Below, piece after piece: positions 8,574-18,090 of a stretch of 64,000 bases of DNA (within the stretch, counting starts at the first letter, position 1; every line of letters begins with the position of its first letter). Location: the NCBI RefSeq assembly GCF_007748175.1, contig NZ_CP037422.1, forward strand, positions 3,416,020-3,480,019. The letters run 5' to 3'. The notes beneath the pieces were generated by a model. The model saw only the letters and a program-made list of their open reading frames with translations. It ran no database searches and was not told where the DNA came from. Source of the DNA: Gimesia aquarii. Its GTDB lineage: Bacteria > Planctomycetota > Planctomycetia > Planctomycetales > Planctomycetaceae. Position numbers and translations under genes: made by a program.

Positions 8574-10151
8574 TTATTTACTACGTAAGTCATAACATAA
8601 AAGTGAATCCTGATCACGTAAAAATAATTTCCCATCGGCTACAACAGGATGAGGCCAAGCAGGCTTTCCACTCCGTTGAGGTTGGTTGAACCGCCCTTTT
8701 TCTACATATGCTTTGGGACTGAGCTCAACTAAGGCAATCGGGCCTGCTTCACTCCGCATATAGATATGACCATCAGCACAAGTAAGTGCCCCTTTACCAA
8801 CAGATCGATTCTGCCAAACTGTTTCTCCATTTGATAAATTGATACAAGTAAGCACACCTGGATCACTTGACCCATAAACGAACCCATCTACTACCACCAT
8901 ACCACCATGGTGGTTTTTCATGTCTTGGGTGAAGAACCCTAACTGAGCAGTCGCACGATTTTGTGAAGCAGATAATTTGAGCAGAGCACCACCGGTTCCA
9001 TAGCCTGAGGCATAAAAAATTGCGTTGTTACGAGCGGAGAAAAGTGGGGCAGAGCAGTTCGCCGTTTTATTTGCTGCACGATTATTTCCCCATAAAGGTG
9101 TTCCTGTTTTGGCGTTAACTCCCATGATTCCATCATGAGTGAAGTTGACATATTGTTTGACACCTCCAACATTCACAATGATGGCAGATGAGTAAGCAGC
9201 TTTAGGATTACCGGGAACAGCCGCTTTCCAAATCGTAGCACCATTCTGCTTATTTAGTGCCACCATAGCTGCTCCCTGACCGCCGGGAGAACAGATCAAT
9301 TTTTCGCCATCAATTAACGGAGATTCACTAATACCCCACACGATATTACTCGCATTGAATTCTTGAAGAATATTTTTGGTCCATTCCACGTTCCCGTCTC
9401 TGGTTGTCATGCAGGAGAGATCTCCATTTGCGCCTAACGCATATAAAACGTTACCATCAATGGTTGGAGTCGAGCGGGGGCCATTTCCCTGTCCATCTTT
9501 AAAAATAGAACCATTTGACTGAGACCAGACTATTTCTCCCGTATTTACGTCAAGGGCAATGACCACTTCTTCATTTGACTTGGTTCCCATAGTAAATAGC
9601 AGATTACCACTGAGTGAAACGGAAGAGTATCCTTCTCCCAAACCACGGGCAGTCCACAGTAATTTGGGTGGAGCCTGATTCCAGTCTTTTAACAAGCCTG
9701 TCTCTGCCGAAATGTTTGCTCGTCCCGGACCACGAAACTGCGTCCATGCTTGAGGCGCATTCCCTTGATTGGCAGATCCAAACTGATCTTTCATCTGCAC
9801 TTCTTTTTTGCGTTTACTCACACGTGGCTTCGGTTTTGATTTTGTAGCACTACGATTTGTGCTATTCCTTACTGAAAATCGAGTAATTGTTCCAGAGGCT
9901 GAAGTAAAAACTGTCGCTCTTTGCCCCACCTTAAACTGATCAAATTTTGTTTTTTTGCCGTTGAACGTTGTGGGAATTGAATCTGGGATTAAAAAACTTT
10001 TTTCTTTACCTTGAGATGATTTGATAACCACTCGTTTTTGGTCCTCAGAAATCGATTGAATAATTCCACTAAAAATAGCAGCATCAATCTGAGACAACCC
10101 AAATCCTGAAATCAGACAAAACACCAGACAAAAGAGACGAATCGACCGCAT
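8574..10151 (-). CDS. Exported PQQ-type beta-propeller protein
   Basis: A 525-residue secreted protein. The signal peptide MRSIRLFCLVFCLISG is followed by a small beta-rich N-terminal domain (about residues 25-100) and a Lys/Arg-rich linker, then WTQFRGPGRANIS, the typical opening of planctomycete PQQ-like propellers. Blades repeat the pattern ALDVNTGEIVW, ALNKQNGATIWKA, VNAKTGTPLWG and CINLSNGETVWQN. No quinoprotein dehydrogenase residues are evident, so it may be a structural or binding protein and not a PQQ enzyme. I start at the ATG at 10151 because GAGGGG lies 8 bases upstream; the frame extends another 33 codons without a good ribosome site. Paralogous in fold to the genes at 12085 and 40995. 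Confidence 0.82.
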   Translation of the reverse strand: MRSIRLFCLVFCLISGFGLSQIDAAIFSGIIQSISEDQKRVVIKSSQGKEKSFLIPDSIPTTFNGKKTKFDQFKVGQRATVFTSASGTITRFSVRNSTNRSATKSKPKPRVSKRKKEVQMKDQFGSANQGNAPQAWTQFRGPGRANISAETGLLKDWNQAPPKLLWTARGLGEGYSSVSLSGNLLFTMGTKSNEEVVIALDVNTGEIVWSQSNGSIFKDGQGNGPRSTPTIDGNVLYALGANGDLSCMTTRDGNVEWTKNILQEFNASNIVWGISESPLIDGEKLICSPGGQGAAMVALNKQNGATIWKAAVPGNPKAAYSSAIIVNVGGVKQYVNFTHDGIMGVNAKTGTPLWGNNRAANKTANCSAPLFSARNNAIFYASGYGTGGALLKLSASQNRATAQLGFFTQDMKNHHGGMVVVDGFVYGSSDPGVLTCINLSNGETVWQNRSVGKGALTCADGHIYMRSEAGPIALVELSPKAYVEKGRFNQPQRSGKPAWPHPVVADGKLFLRDQDSLLCYDLRSK

Positions 10152-10351
10152 AAGAAGCCCCTCATTTTCGAGATACGAGCCATAATTCCCCAGTATTGCC
10201 GCTACCAGGATTGGATTATGTAGACTTGAATTATACTCTAGCACAGACACCGGATGAAGCAGGAAACGTGAATTGATCCATTTTTACGATCTTTTGTAAT
10301 CTGTTCATTACCCGTTCAGATTTGACAGACGACGAATCAGTTTTGTTTGAA

Positions 10352-11380
10352 CTACTTCAGAAAGACTTCAGTCAACACAGGACGATGGTCAGATACCCAA
10401 GTCCATCTATTTTCGCAATGACTGACACCAATCTGATCGTTCACCCAAATACTGTCGAGGTCGAGAACGGGCAGAGGCAAAGGCCAAGTTGCCATATAGC
10501 CGTCTCCAGCAACTTCAAAAGAATTTTTTAAAAACCTTCTTAAAGGTTGAAAGTGAACTGAATCACTGGGAGTATTAAAGTCCCCTAGTACGAAAACAGG
10601 TTGATCGTTTGTTTCAGAAATTAATTTCGCCAATGCGACTAGTGCTTCCTTTCTTGATTTCAATACATTGCTCTTAATGTCTACAAGATAAACCGATAAT
10701 TCGGCTTTTGCCCCCTGATCTGGTTTCAAGCTCAGTTGTTCATACTTCCCCATCTCACTAAGTGTGCCTGAACTATGATGTGTAATGGGCACTCTGGATA
10801 AGCACACAAAGCCATTCTTTACAACTTGATGAGGATGATCGGGAAATGAATTCAGCCAAAACTGTTTCATTTCAGCTGAACCAGGTCCTGCTTCCACTAG
10901 ACCGATGAGATCAGCATCCAAATTTCTTAACTCATCTAAAACCGCATCCATGCCCCACAATCGATCTCCAATATTCCAAAAAGCAATCCGTCTTATTGAA
11001 CGATTTACTTCTTTTGATTCTATCTGTAAGTTGTTGCGCTGAAATTGAGTGTTCGCACACCAAATCCCCGTAATAATAGATAGCATAAGCCAGACGAAAG
11101 CAATTCGATGCCAACCAGCGCGCCAGGATAAAACAAAAAGTATCGCCGCTCCAAAACTTAGTAAAATTAGCGGTGTCATATAATAAATTAATGTTGATAT
11201 TACACCTCCGGAATCACGAATCGTTAACCGAATCATTAACGCCAAAACTAAAAACGTAGAGAGGCTGAGAATGAAAATTCTAGACAGCCAGAATTGTGGC
11301 CCCTTCATGAATATTAGTAAATTCTGATCTGAGATTTTCTTCTCAAAGTTTGTCTTATTCTCAGATTTTTGGAGACTCAT
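10352..11380 (-). CDS. Membrane-anchored endonuclease/exonuclease/phosphatase-family protein
   Basis: A 342-residue protein with three hydrophobic segments in the first 110 residues, followed by an EEP-fold (DNase I-like) domain from about residue 130. Visible motifs are IAFWNIGDR, LVEAGPG (metal-binding Glu), VLGDFNTPSD and the terminal SDHRPVL, the usual Asp/Asn/His catalytic set. The layout resembles the YafD type of bacterial EEP proteins, which have a similar membrane N-terminus. The substrate could be a phosphodiester lipid, nucleic acid or other phosphoester. An in-frame GTG at 11395 is possible; neither start has a clear ribosome-binding site. Divergent from the RidA-family gene. Confidence 0.8.
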   Translation of the reverse strand: MSLQKSENKTNFEKKISDQNLLIFMKGPQFWLSRIFILSLSTFLVLALMIRLTIRDSGGVISTLIYYMTPLILLSFGAAILFVLSWRAGWHRIAFVWLMLSIITGIWCANTQFQRNNLQIESKEVNRSIRRIAFWNIGDRLWGMDAVLDELRNLDADLIGLVEAGPGSAEMKQFWLNSFPDHPHQVVKNGFVCLSRVPITHHSSGTLSEMGKYEQLSLKPDQGAKAELSVYLVDIKSNVLKSRKEALVALAKLISETNDQPVFVLGDFNTPSDSVHFQPLRRFLKNSFEVAGDGYMATWPLPLPVLDLDSIWVNDQIGVSHCENRWTWVSDHRPVLTEVFLK

Positions 11381-11551
11381 ATTGACCGTTTTCACTTAAA
11401 TAGATTTCTCTACTCTGAATTAATTTTGGCTAATTCCATATGTCTATATGTGGTAGACCTCTTCTAAGCTATGTTATGATTTAAGAGTTTTAGTATCAAA
11501 GCTGAATTTTCGAAACTCTAACTTCTATTATTAAAGGGAATTCAATTCACA

Positions 11552-12019
11552 ATGAGCCAAACTCCGGAAGAACGCATCCAGGAACTGGGACATTCCTTAC
11601 CATCTCCACCGCAAGCTGTTGGATCATATATTCCGGCTACACAGTTTGGAAATGTGATTGTGACGAGTGGTCAGCTCCCTTTTATTGGTTCCGAACTCAT
11701 GTTTAAGGGAAAAATTGGTGACCAACTTCATGAAGATGATGGTTCCAACGCAGCCAGCTTGTGCCTTTTGAATGCCTTAGCTCAAGTTAAATCTGTTACC
11801 GGCGAACTGTCAAAGATTACTAAACTGATTCGATTAGAGGGATATGTACATTCTGCTCCCGGATTTGATCGACAACCCTATATACTGAATGCTGCATCTC
11901 AGCTTTTGACAGACATATTTGGCGATATAGGAAAACACACTCGTGTGGCTTTGGGGATTTCTGAAATGCCATTGAATGCTGCCGTTCAATTAGCCCTCTG
12001 GGTCGAAATCAAGGAATAG
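11552..12019 (+). CDS. RidA-family (YjgF/UK114) protein
   Basis: A 155-residue trimeric Rid-family protein. RidA itself hydrolyses reactive enamine/imine intermediates made by PLP enzymes. The family arginine is present as Arg131 in HTRVALGISEMP, and GNVIVTSGQLPF forms the N-terminal strands. The glutamate 15 residues after the active arginine in E. coli RidA is replaced by Gln146 (AAVQLALWVEI), which points to a Rid subgroup and not to canonical RidA, so the exact activity is uncertain. AAAGGGA lies about 12 bases before the ATG. It is followed after 65 bases by a PQQ-propeller gene on the same strand. Confidence 0.85.
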   Translation: MSQTPEERIQELGHSLPSPPQAVGSYIPATQFGNVIVTSGQLPFIGSELMFKGKIGDQLHEDDGSNAASLCLLNALAQVKSVTGELSKITKLIRLEGYVHSAPGFDRQPYILNAASQLLTDIFGDIGKHTRVALGISEMPLNAAVQLALWVEIKE

Positions 12020-12084
12020 CTAGAGAATTCCAAGCATTAGAAACGTGAATCACTTCGGTATTTCTTTTTAATGGATTCAGAAAG

Positions 12085-13485
12085 ATGCCTTCTCCAGAAA
12101 TCTTATTTAACTGGATGTACGTTTTTAGTTCACATGCATTTCAAATAAGAATAACCTGTATTTGCCTTGCCTTAATAATAAACCCGGGCCTTGTAATCGG
12201 GCAACTTCCTAAGGTCACTCCTGGTGGTTCTAAATCAAATACAATAATCCCCACGGAAGAACCTGAGGAAAAAGCAACACAGTCTCAACAGAAAGGAACC
12301 TGGACTTCCTTTCTTGGGAATCACCGTAATGGAATTTCAGACGAAACCGGGCACAATTTAAACTGGAATCAGCATCGTCCTACCGTTCTCTGGAGGGTCC
12401 CCCTGGGAGGCGGTTTTTCTTCGATCGTGGTTGCCGAGGGTCGTATTTGGACTATGGCGACACATCTAAATAATGATTATGTCGTTTGTTTTGATGCACA
12501 CACAGGAAAAAAACTATGGTCTACCTTGGCCGCTCCGACTTACCTTGATAGACAAAGACAAGCACGTGGACCACGATCAACGCCAACATATCAAGCAGGC
12601 AAATTATACTGTCTCTTACCAGCGGGTGATTTACTATGCCTCGACAGCGCTTCTGGAAAAGTCACATGGAGAGTGAATATTTTCCAGATCAGTGGTGCCC
12701 AAAGACAAGAACAGAAAACAATTTATTACTGGGGCATGTCAGCTTCACCTCTCATCGAAGGAGATCTAGTGATTCTCCAACCAGGCGGATCCAAAAACAA
12801 CTCCGTGATTGCCGTTAATAAAAATACCGGAAAATTGGTTTGGGCTGCTGGAAGTGATTCCCCTGGCTATGGCTCTCCGATCGTGATTGAAGCTGAAGAT
12901 CAAAGACAACTCATCGTCCCTACCGGCCAATCTGTTCTCTCACTTACTCCTGACAAGGGAGATCTGCTCTGGAGAATTGTCTGGGGAAATAAATATAACT
13001 GTAACTGCGCCACACCGATCTGGAATGAAGACTCGCTATTTATTTCCTCTGCGTATGGAACTGGTTGTATGCGATTTGCGTTAACTACGCAGAATGAACA
13101 AATTCGCCCTATTTCACGCTGGAAAAACCTTGCACTTCAAAATCAATTTGCCACAAGTATTATTAAGGATGGATATATTTATGGTCCACATGGAGACTTG
13201 GCTACTGTTACATATCGCTGCCTTGATATGCAACGCGGAAAAGTGCAATGGATCTCCAGGCGAGTAGGAAAGTGCACACAAATCGCTGTGCAAGACCACA
13301 TAATTTGTCTCACAGAGCAGGGGACACTGATTTTAATTGAAGCGAATCCAACTGAGTATCGTGAAAAAGGAAAACTCACTGGACTACTCAGCTTTAAAGC
13401 TTGGGCGCATCCAGCAATTGCAGACAAAAGGCTTTATATTCGAGACGAAAAAAGGCTCATCTGCATTGACCTTAAACAAAAATAG
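12085..13485 (+). CDS. Exported PQQ-type beta-propeller protein
   Basis: A 466-residue protein with an N-terminal signal segment (ITCICLALIINPGLVIGQ), then WTSFLGNHRNGISDETG, the same entry motif as the propeller at 8574. Repeating blades include CFDAHTGKKLWS, CLDSASGKVTWRV, AVNKNTGKLVWAA and SLTPDKGDLLWRI, ending LICIDLKQK, which closes the propeller as in the paralogue. Overall it is about 60 residues shorter than the 8574 protein because it lacks the extra N-terminal beta domain. Function unknown; outer-surface or periplasmic location is inferred. Start ATG at 12085; an internal ATG 10 codons later also keeps the signal peptide. Confidence 0.82.
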   Translation: MPSPEILFNWMYVFSSHAFQIRITCICLALIINPGLVIGQLPKVTPGGSKSNTIIPTEEPEEKATQSQQKGTWTSFLGNHRNGISDETGHNLNWNQHRPTVLWRVPLGGGFSSIVVAEGRIWTMATHLNNDYVVCFDAHTGKKLWSTLAAPTYLDRQRQARGPRSTPTYQAGKLYCLLPAGDLLCLDSASGKVTWRVNIFQISGAQRQEQKTIYYWGMSASPLIEGDLVILQPGGSKNNSVIAVNKNTGKLVWAAGSDSPGYGSPIVIEAEDQRQLIVPTGQSVLSLTPDKGDLLWRIVWGNKYNCNCATPIWNEDSLFISSAYGTGCMRFALTTQNEQIRPISRWKNLALQNQFATSIIKDGYIYGPHGDLATVTYRCLDMQRGKVQWISRRVGKCTQIAVQDHIICLTEQGTLILIEANPTEYREKGKLTGLLSFKAWAHPAIADKRLYIRDEKRLICIDLKQK

Positions 13486-13515
13486 CCGCGGAATGGGACC
13501 AACCAAACCACGGCT
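13475..13515 (-). terminator. Terminator between convergent genes
   Basis: Read on the minus strand, AGCCGTGG pairs (one G-U) with CCGCGGCT and is followed by ATTTTTGTTT. It ends the leftward transcript of the gene at 13539-14063. Part of it lies inside the last codons of the opposing propeller gene. Confidence 0.55.
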
Positions 13516-13538
13516 TATACTAAAAATGCTGATGACTA

Positions 13539-14063
13539 TTATTCAGTGGGAGCGGAAATCAATTCTTTTTCGAGACTTTTCAGTTTTTGTTGTTGCTCTT
13601 TAACTAACTTTTTTTGTGCCTCAATCTCTTTCCTTAAAGTCTGTTGATCCTTTTTCTCCTCTACTTTTTTTCGCTGAGGAAACACCCTTCTTGGTGGATT
13701 CCTTAACTTTGCCAACGCTTTTTTATTTTCCGCTTTGACACGTGCCAGAATTTGATCAGATTGAAAAATTGTCCTGCGTGCTTCTTGAAGCACAGAACGC
13801 TTCTTGCCATCTGAGCCTTTGACTTCCTCGTCTTCGATATCATTTTCGACATCAGAAAGAGCGTCATAAAAAGCACGACCAAGTTTCGTTTTTAAATCAT
13901 CTCGATCATATTTAGAATAATCCTGCTCTTCTTTTTTAGCTTGTTTCTGAGAAACAAACGTCTCTGACTTGGCTTCTTTTTCTTTTTGTTGAGCAGAACT
14001 CATGCTGTTCATAGTGACGTAAAATAAGCCCATCACCACAGCTAATGCCAATAGTCGTTTCAT
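13539..14063 (-). CDS. Small exported Lys/Glu-rich coiled-coil protein
   Basis: A 174-residue protein of no family I recognise. Signal peptide MKRLLALAVVMGLFYVTMNSMSSA, then highly charged sequence. Residues about 30-110 are mixed acidic/basic (EKEAKSETFVSQKQAKKEEQ), and the C-terminal 45 residues form a probable coiled coil (IEAQKKLVKEQQQKLKSLEKEL). GAGG lies 7 bases before the ATG. Terminator at 13475-13515. Probably periplasmic and structural; this is inference from composition. Confidence 0.65.
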   Translation of the reverse strand: MKRLLALAVVMGLFYVTMNSMSSAQQKEKEAKSETFVSQKQAKKEEQDYSKYDRDDLKTKLGRAFYDALSDVENDIEDEEVKGSDGKKRSVLQEARRTIFQSDQILARVKAENKKALAKLRNPPRRVFPQRKKVEEKKDQQTLRKEIEAQKKLVKEQQQKLKSLEKELISAPTE

Positions 14064-14274
14064 CGATCTGCCTCACTCAATGACTAAAAGTATAATATGC
14101 TCTTACGCTACTTATTCTTCGGATCTATTATATTCATACCATTCAACTTATTCCAACCCTTTTAACGCAAAAAGGCAAACCCAGTTTTCTCATAAGCCTT
14201 TATTTTGTTTAGAGGCCATCAAAAGCTAAATCGGCTCATCCAGGAATGGTAAAAAAGGTTCTTTTACACAGAAG

Positions 14275-14306
14275 CAAATAAAAAAGCCTGTGCATAATAC
14301 ACAGGC
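14275..14306 (-). terminator. Intrinsic terminator after the lone Flp pilin
   Basis: GCCTGTG and CACAGGC (14286-14306) form a perfect 7-base stem with a 7-base loop. On the minus strand it is followed by TTTTTTATTT. It is 40 bases beyond the pilin stop at 14346. Confidence 0.85.
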
Positions 14307-14345
14307 GATGGAATATCATCAAAAAGTATACATAATATCAATATT

Positions 14346-14534
14346 TCAGGAATTGATTGCATTGATTGCGTTTGCTAAATCCATTAATTCATTGATCAAT
14401 GCACTACGCAGTGTAGTGAGACCAGCAATCGCACCAATTCCAATGATAGTAAGCAGCAGCAGATATTCAACAAATACAGCACCGCGGACTTTTTGTTTCC
14501 ACTTTTGTGATTGTGTCCGGATTTTGTTTAACAC
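14346..14534 (-). CDS. Flp/Fap-type class IVb pilin
   Basis: A 62-residue prepilin with a short basic leader (VLNKIRTQSQKWKQKVRG) and a predicted cleavage after Gly, giving mature AVFVEYLLLLTIIGIG with the canonical Glu at +5 followed by Tyr. The rest (GLTTLRSALINELMDLANA) is the amphipathic tail of Flp pilins. I chose the GTG at 14534 because AAAGGG is 6 bases upstream and this gives the usual Flp length; the frame extends to a TTG at 14591. It lies 5.8 kb from the tad genes and has its own terminator. Its C-terminal region aligns with the three pilins at 26.5-27.9 kb. Confidence 0.85.
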   Translation of the reverse strand: MLNKIRTQSQKWKQKVRGAVFVEYLLLLTIIGIGAIAGLTTLRSALINELMDLANAINAINS

Positions 14535-14870
14535 AGGTCGCCCTTTCAAGTAGTCCAGATAGAAAATCCTCTCAGCAAGTAATAAGCACAACCTGTACCA
14601 ATCTATCGAAATTTTAGAGTTATAGAAGTTTCGGGACCATTTACTAGAAAAGGGCAGTTATTTCAGCTGTTATCTAACATCTACGGCACTATATGCCCAT
14701 AGGTACACTTTCCTATTGGATAAAGGAAAGTAACAAAAACGAGTAAACCGTTAAGCAAAGTGTAAACAATCAGATACATTCTACGTATTATCGAATCCAA
14801 GAAGATACATTTCTCAAGAGATGAGGAGAAATAAGAAAGACGTACAGAGTGATGTGATTAAAGCATTTTG

Positions 14871-15236
14871 TTACGAGTTCAATGCTTTAATGGCTTCATC
14901 TCTATTTGCATAGGTTTCCCAGAGCTTATCAAGATGGGTTACCTGCAAAACTTCTGTACAATATTCGCTGAGGCCACAAATACAAAATCGTCCGCCATCT
15001 CGGTGATTGAGGCGATTCCACATTCTAAAGATGACTTCAATAAAGGCAGACCCAAAAAACAGTGTATGCGAAAGATCTAGCACTACTACTGGAGGTGATG
15101 CGGTTTCAGCAACTTGTAATAGTACCTCTGTCAACGCATCGAGTCTTGGTTCATCCAGATTCTCGTACTCTGGCCCCAAGGCCACTACAGTGACTTGACC
15201 CTCTTTGACTATTTCTGGTGGATAATCGGCAGGCAT
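14871..15236 (-). CDS. STAS-domain protein (anti-sigma-factor-antagonist type)
   Basis: A 121-residue single-domain STAS protein. The core reads VVVLDLSHTLFFGSAFIEVI, where the Ser in DLS or the Ser in GSAF corresponds to the phosphorylated position of SpoIIAA/RsbV. The following GGRFCICGLSEYCTEVLQVT is the second half of the fold. Proteins of this kind bind anti-sigma kinases in partner-switching modules, but no kinase or sigma gene is adjacent, so the partner is unknown. It sits upstream of the Flp pilin on the same strand, about 340 bases away; a regulatory link is only suggested by proximity. Confidence 0.8.
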   Translation of the reverse strand: MPADYPPEIVKEGQVTVVALGPEYENLDEPRLDALTEVLLQVAETASPPVVVLDLSHTLFFGSAFIEVIFRMWNRLNHRDGGRFCICGLSEYCTEVLQVTHLDKLWETYANRDEAIKALNS

Positions 15237-15494
15237 AATAGAACTGTCAACAAGATCGTCGTTTGTAAAGACCCAGCTTATACTAAAAGAAGGGATATCA
15301 AAGGAACCTACACATAGTAATCCATATCAACAAAGTGTCAACCAAGAAACCCAATCTCATCTCTAAGATATATCAGCGTAAGTCCATTAAGATCGATTAT
15401 TTAACGACACTAAGGTTGCTTAAAAACCATCGAGTCTCAAGTCGATTAGCCACAACTAAAGTGTGAGAACTGACTCAAACATAAAAAACAGATG

Positions 15495-16670
15495 TTATTG
15501 TTCGTTTTTCCACTCTTGTAATTTCGTTGACAACTTGATTTTTTGATTATTTCGCAAAACGATTAGAGTCACTTCATCACCGACCTTATGTGATTCTAAG
15601 GCATCCAATAAATCATTCGCATCAGAAATTGGCATTTGATCTACTTGCATAATTAAGTCGCCGAGCACCAAATTCCCTTTATTATCTAATCTGATTGCCT
15701 CCAGACCAGCTAAATCAGCGGCTCCTCCCGGAATCACATTTCTTACCATGACTCCATGCGAATCTCTCGGTAATAGATTATTTAGCCTAAGTCTTCGAGT
15801 CAAAAAATCATCAACCCCGGTAAAGTTCAAACTGGGAATCTGAATTACACCGTAACGTATCAACTGAGGAACAAATCGATTCACCAGATCGACGGGCACT
15901 GCGTATCCAATTCCTGCATAAACATGAGAAGAACTATAGATAGCGGTATTCATCCCTATTAAAAGACCGGAACTATCAAGTAACGGGCCACCTGAATTTC
16001 CAGGATTGATTGCAGCATCAGTTTGAATGACATTTCTAATAGACCTACCTGTGACTGAGATAATTTCTCGCCCCAAGCCACTAATAATTCCGATTGTTAG
16101 TGTTTGATCTAGACCAAAAGGGTTACCGATAGCTAGAACTGTTTGGCCCACCTGAAGATCTGTGGAAGCCCCTACTTTAATTGGTCTTAATTGCTCACTG
16201 GGTGCGTTAATCTTTAAAACCGCCAGATCTTTAGAGGGCGCGAATCCCACATAAGTTGCCTTCCAGGTGCTATTGTCTGCCAACGTAACTGATACTTCAT
16301 CCGCTTTCTGTATTACGTGGAAGTTCGTTACAATGTGCCCCTTACGATCCCAGATAAACCCACTTCCTGAACCCTGTGGGGTTTTTTGAAGGTTCATGCT
16401 GAGTGGACCTGCCTCAAGAGCAATTTCTGAAGTACGAATATGTACAACTGATGGCGAAGACTCACGGAATAACTCAATGGTTCTTAACTCGGATTGAGTC
16501 AGATCCGTTCGCTCAGGGATTCGAAAATCAGGCTGCCTCAATTTTCTGCTGACTAATTCATATGTCATTACAGTAATCAGGACAAATAGAATTATTATCA
16601 GCCATTTCTGAGAAATCGACGATTTTCTTGCAGGAGAGTCAAACCGAAGTGATTGTTGCTCTGGGGTCAT
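15495..16670 (-). CDS. HtrA/DegP-like serine protease with PDZ domain
   Basis: A 391-residue membrane-anchored trypsin-like protease for envelope protein quality control. One transmembrane segment (residues about 23-38) is followed by the protease domain. The catalytic triad is His118 (TNFHVI), Asp148 (SKDLAVLK) and Ser226 (GNSGGPL). The activation/specificity loop contains AIGNPFGLDQTLT. A single PDZ domain occupies about 280-388 (GVMVRNVIPGGAADLAG, then GDLIMQVD). One PDZ domain and a membrane anchor fit the DegS/HtrA type better than soluble DegP. Start ATG at 16670 with AGGA just upstream. It sits between the STAS gene and the HTH-like gene without tight coupling. Confidence 0.9.
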   Translation of the reverse strand: MTPEQQSLRFDSPARKSSISQKWLIIILFVLITVMTYELVSRKLRQPDFRIPERTDLTQSELRTIELFRESSPSVVHIRTSEIALEAGPLSMNLQKTPQGSGSGFIWDRKGHIVTNFHVIQKADEVSVTLADNSTWKATYVGFAPSKDLAVLKINAPSEQLRPIKVGASTDLQVGQTVLAIGNPFGLDQTLTIGIISGLGREIISVTGRSIRNVIQTDAAINPGNSGGPLLDSSGLLIGMNTAIYSSSHVYAGIGYAVPVDLVNRFVPQLIRYGVIQIPSLNFTGVDDFLTRRLRLNNLLPRDSHGVMVRNVIPGGAADLAGLEAIRLDNKGNLVLGDLIMQVDQMPISDANDLLDALESHKVGDEVTLIVLRNNQKIKLSTKLQEWKNEQ

Positions 16671-16786
16671 TTCCTAAGAATTTCACAGAAAAAGAAAGGT
16701 CGAGGCATCCAGTACGAAATATTTATTTTTAAAACACCTAATTAATAATCGCAATTTTATAAAGGGAAACCGAGTGATTCTAGAAA

Positions 16787-17602
16787 TTACTGAAGTTTTG
16801 CTGCGACAGAATTGAGATCACTTACCGCTTTGATAAATCGTTTTTTCAACTTTGGTGAAAGGTCTGAAAATGATGATTGAACTTCTGGAGTCAACATCTT
16901 GTAGCTGCGTTCTACTGCAGAGCAAATGCGTTTAATTGCCTGCTCAGGAGAAATTTCCGGTTTTGCAACCACAGACACTTCTGATCCCGAATCTTTTGGA
17001 GCGGGGGCAGCTGCACCGGATCGGAACGGACTATAATCATTTCCTGAACCGCCTACGTCGCGAGCATGACCACCAACTGTAGCAGGTGAGTCCGACTGCT
17101 CGCGCGAACCAGTACCACTCCGTTCAGATTGTTCATAATCGAGAGGATCTTTTACGGAAATTGGTTCATCGGAAATAAATGTGACTTCAGAATCAACAGA
17201 ATATTCTTCAAATGGCTCTGAAATTGAAAGATCTTCACCATTCAGAGCACGTCTCCAGGCTTTCAATTCTGCAACAGTTGCCTTGTTTTCTTCAGCCCAC
17301 TGCAGACATTCCGGTGCATCATCCCAAGTTAGTGCGATATAAAAATGTGACCATTTGAGAGATGCATACTGATCACGCACATCTCCGAATGTCTCCCATA
17401 CTCTTCTACGCTGGTAAACCTGATCTCCGCTTATTCCAACCATCGCACCAAAATCAGCATCAGTTTTTCCTTTAGCATATTTTTTTGTCCATTGGGCCGC
17501 ACATTCGCCTATCACCCAACTGCTATCGCTCAATGCTTCCCTGGCACGCTCTATTAATTGATCTTCAGATAGTTTTGATGTCGAATCTGGATGCTTAGTC
17601 AT
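16787..17602 (-). CDS. ParB/HTH-like DNA-binding protein candidate
   Basis: A 271-residue protein that I do not place in a named family. The N-terminal 110 residues contain an HTH-like stretch (DADFGAMVGISGDQVYQRRR) followed by SLKWSHFYIALTWDD and WAEENKATVAELKAWRRA. That order resembles the HTH plus helical segment seen in KorB/ParB-type and phage-plasmid DNA-binding proteins. A long disordered, Ser/Glu/Pro-rich middle (about 125-225) precedes a helical C-terminal domain of about 50 residues (KRICSAVERSYKMLTPEV). It starts at ATG 17602; a TTG 18 codons upstream is an alternative. Regulation or segregation role is inference. Its neighbours do not form an operon with it. Confidence 0.55.
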   Translation of the reverse strand: MTKHPDSTSKLSEDQLIERAREALSDSSWVIGECAAQWTKKYAKGKTDADFGAMVGISGDQVYQRRRVWETFGDVRDQYASLKWSHFYIALTWDDAPECLQWAEENKATVAELKAWRRALNGEDLSISEPFEEYSVDSEVTFISDEPISVKDPLDYEQSERSGTGSREQSDSPATVGGHARDVGGSGNDYSPFRSGAAAPAPKDSGSEVSVVAKPEISPEQAIKRICSAVERSYKMLTPEVQSSFSDLSPKLKKRFIKAVSDLNSVAAKLQ

Positions 17603-17656
17603 ATCTTTAATTCTATGAATATAAAAATGGAAAGCTCTCTCTGAATTATCTAACAA

Positions 17657-18090
17657 AATTCAAATTGAAGGTAAACTTAACCCTCGGTTTGAGAGAGAAG
17701 GACGAAAAAAACTGAACCTGTAACACATAAAAAGCCTCAATGATTCAGCAAAGAAGGTACTCAGTTGATGCTACACTGATTGAATTCAGAATTCCACCAA
17801 CGCAAGGATCTTAGTAATGGAGAAGCTGTTTTCAGTCGCTATGTCTTTCCCAACCTTTTTCACTGGTAGTCTGATGCTAACATTTCGAAACTCAAGTTAA
17901 TTTAGGGAATTTACAGAATTAATTCTGAAGATGTGCTCTTTGCTTGACCTAACTTCGATCGGTTATTAGGATTCGGTCAAATTCAGACAAAGAAGCGTCG
18001 AATAATGACTCTATCGCTTCTGTTGATTAAATGGTTTCAGCACAATAAACTCTTCTAAAATAAGAGCTTATTGTTTTAAGAGAGCTTTAA
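17657..18090. other. Intergenic stretch upstream of tRNA-Cys
   Basis: No protein frame stands out. It must hold the tRNA promoter: TTGATT at about 18023 and ATAAAC 16 bases later is one weak pair. An imperfect hairpin at 18044-18072 (AATAA-A-CTCTT with AAGAG-C-TTATT, followed by GTTTT) lies just before the tRNA and may end some upstream transcript. Confidence 0.35.

Noticed and set aside
14592-14870. Sigma-54 element before the lone Flp pilin
   Set aside because: A GCAA and GCAC pair occurs near the frame start but the spacing is wrong.
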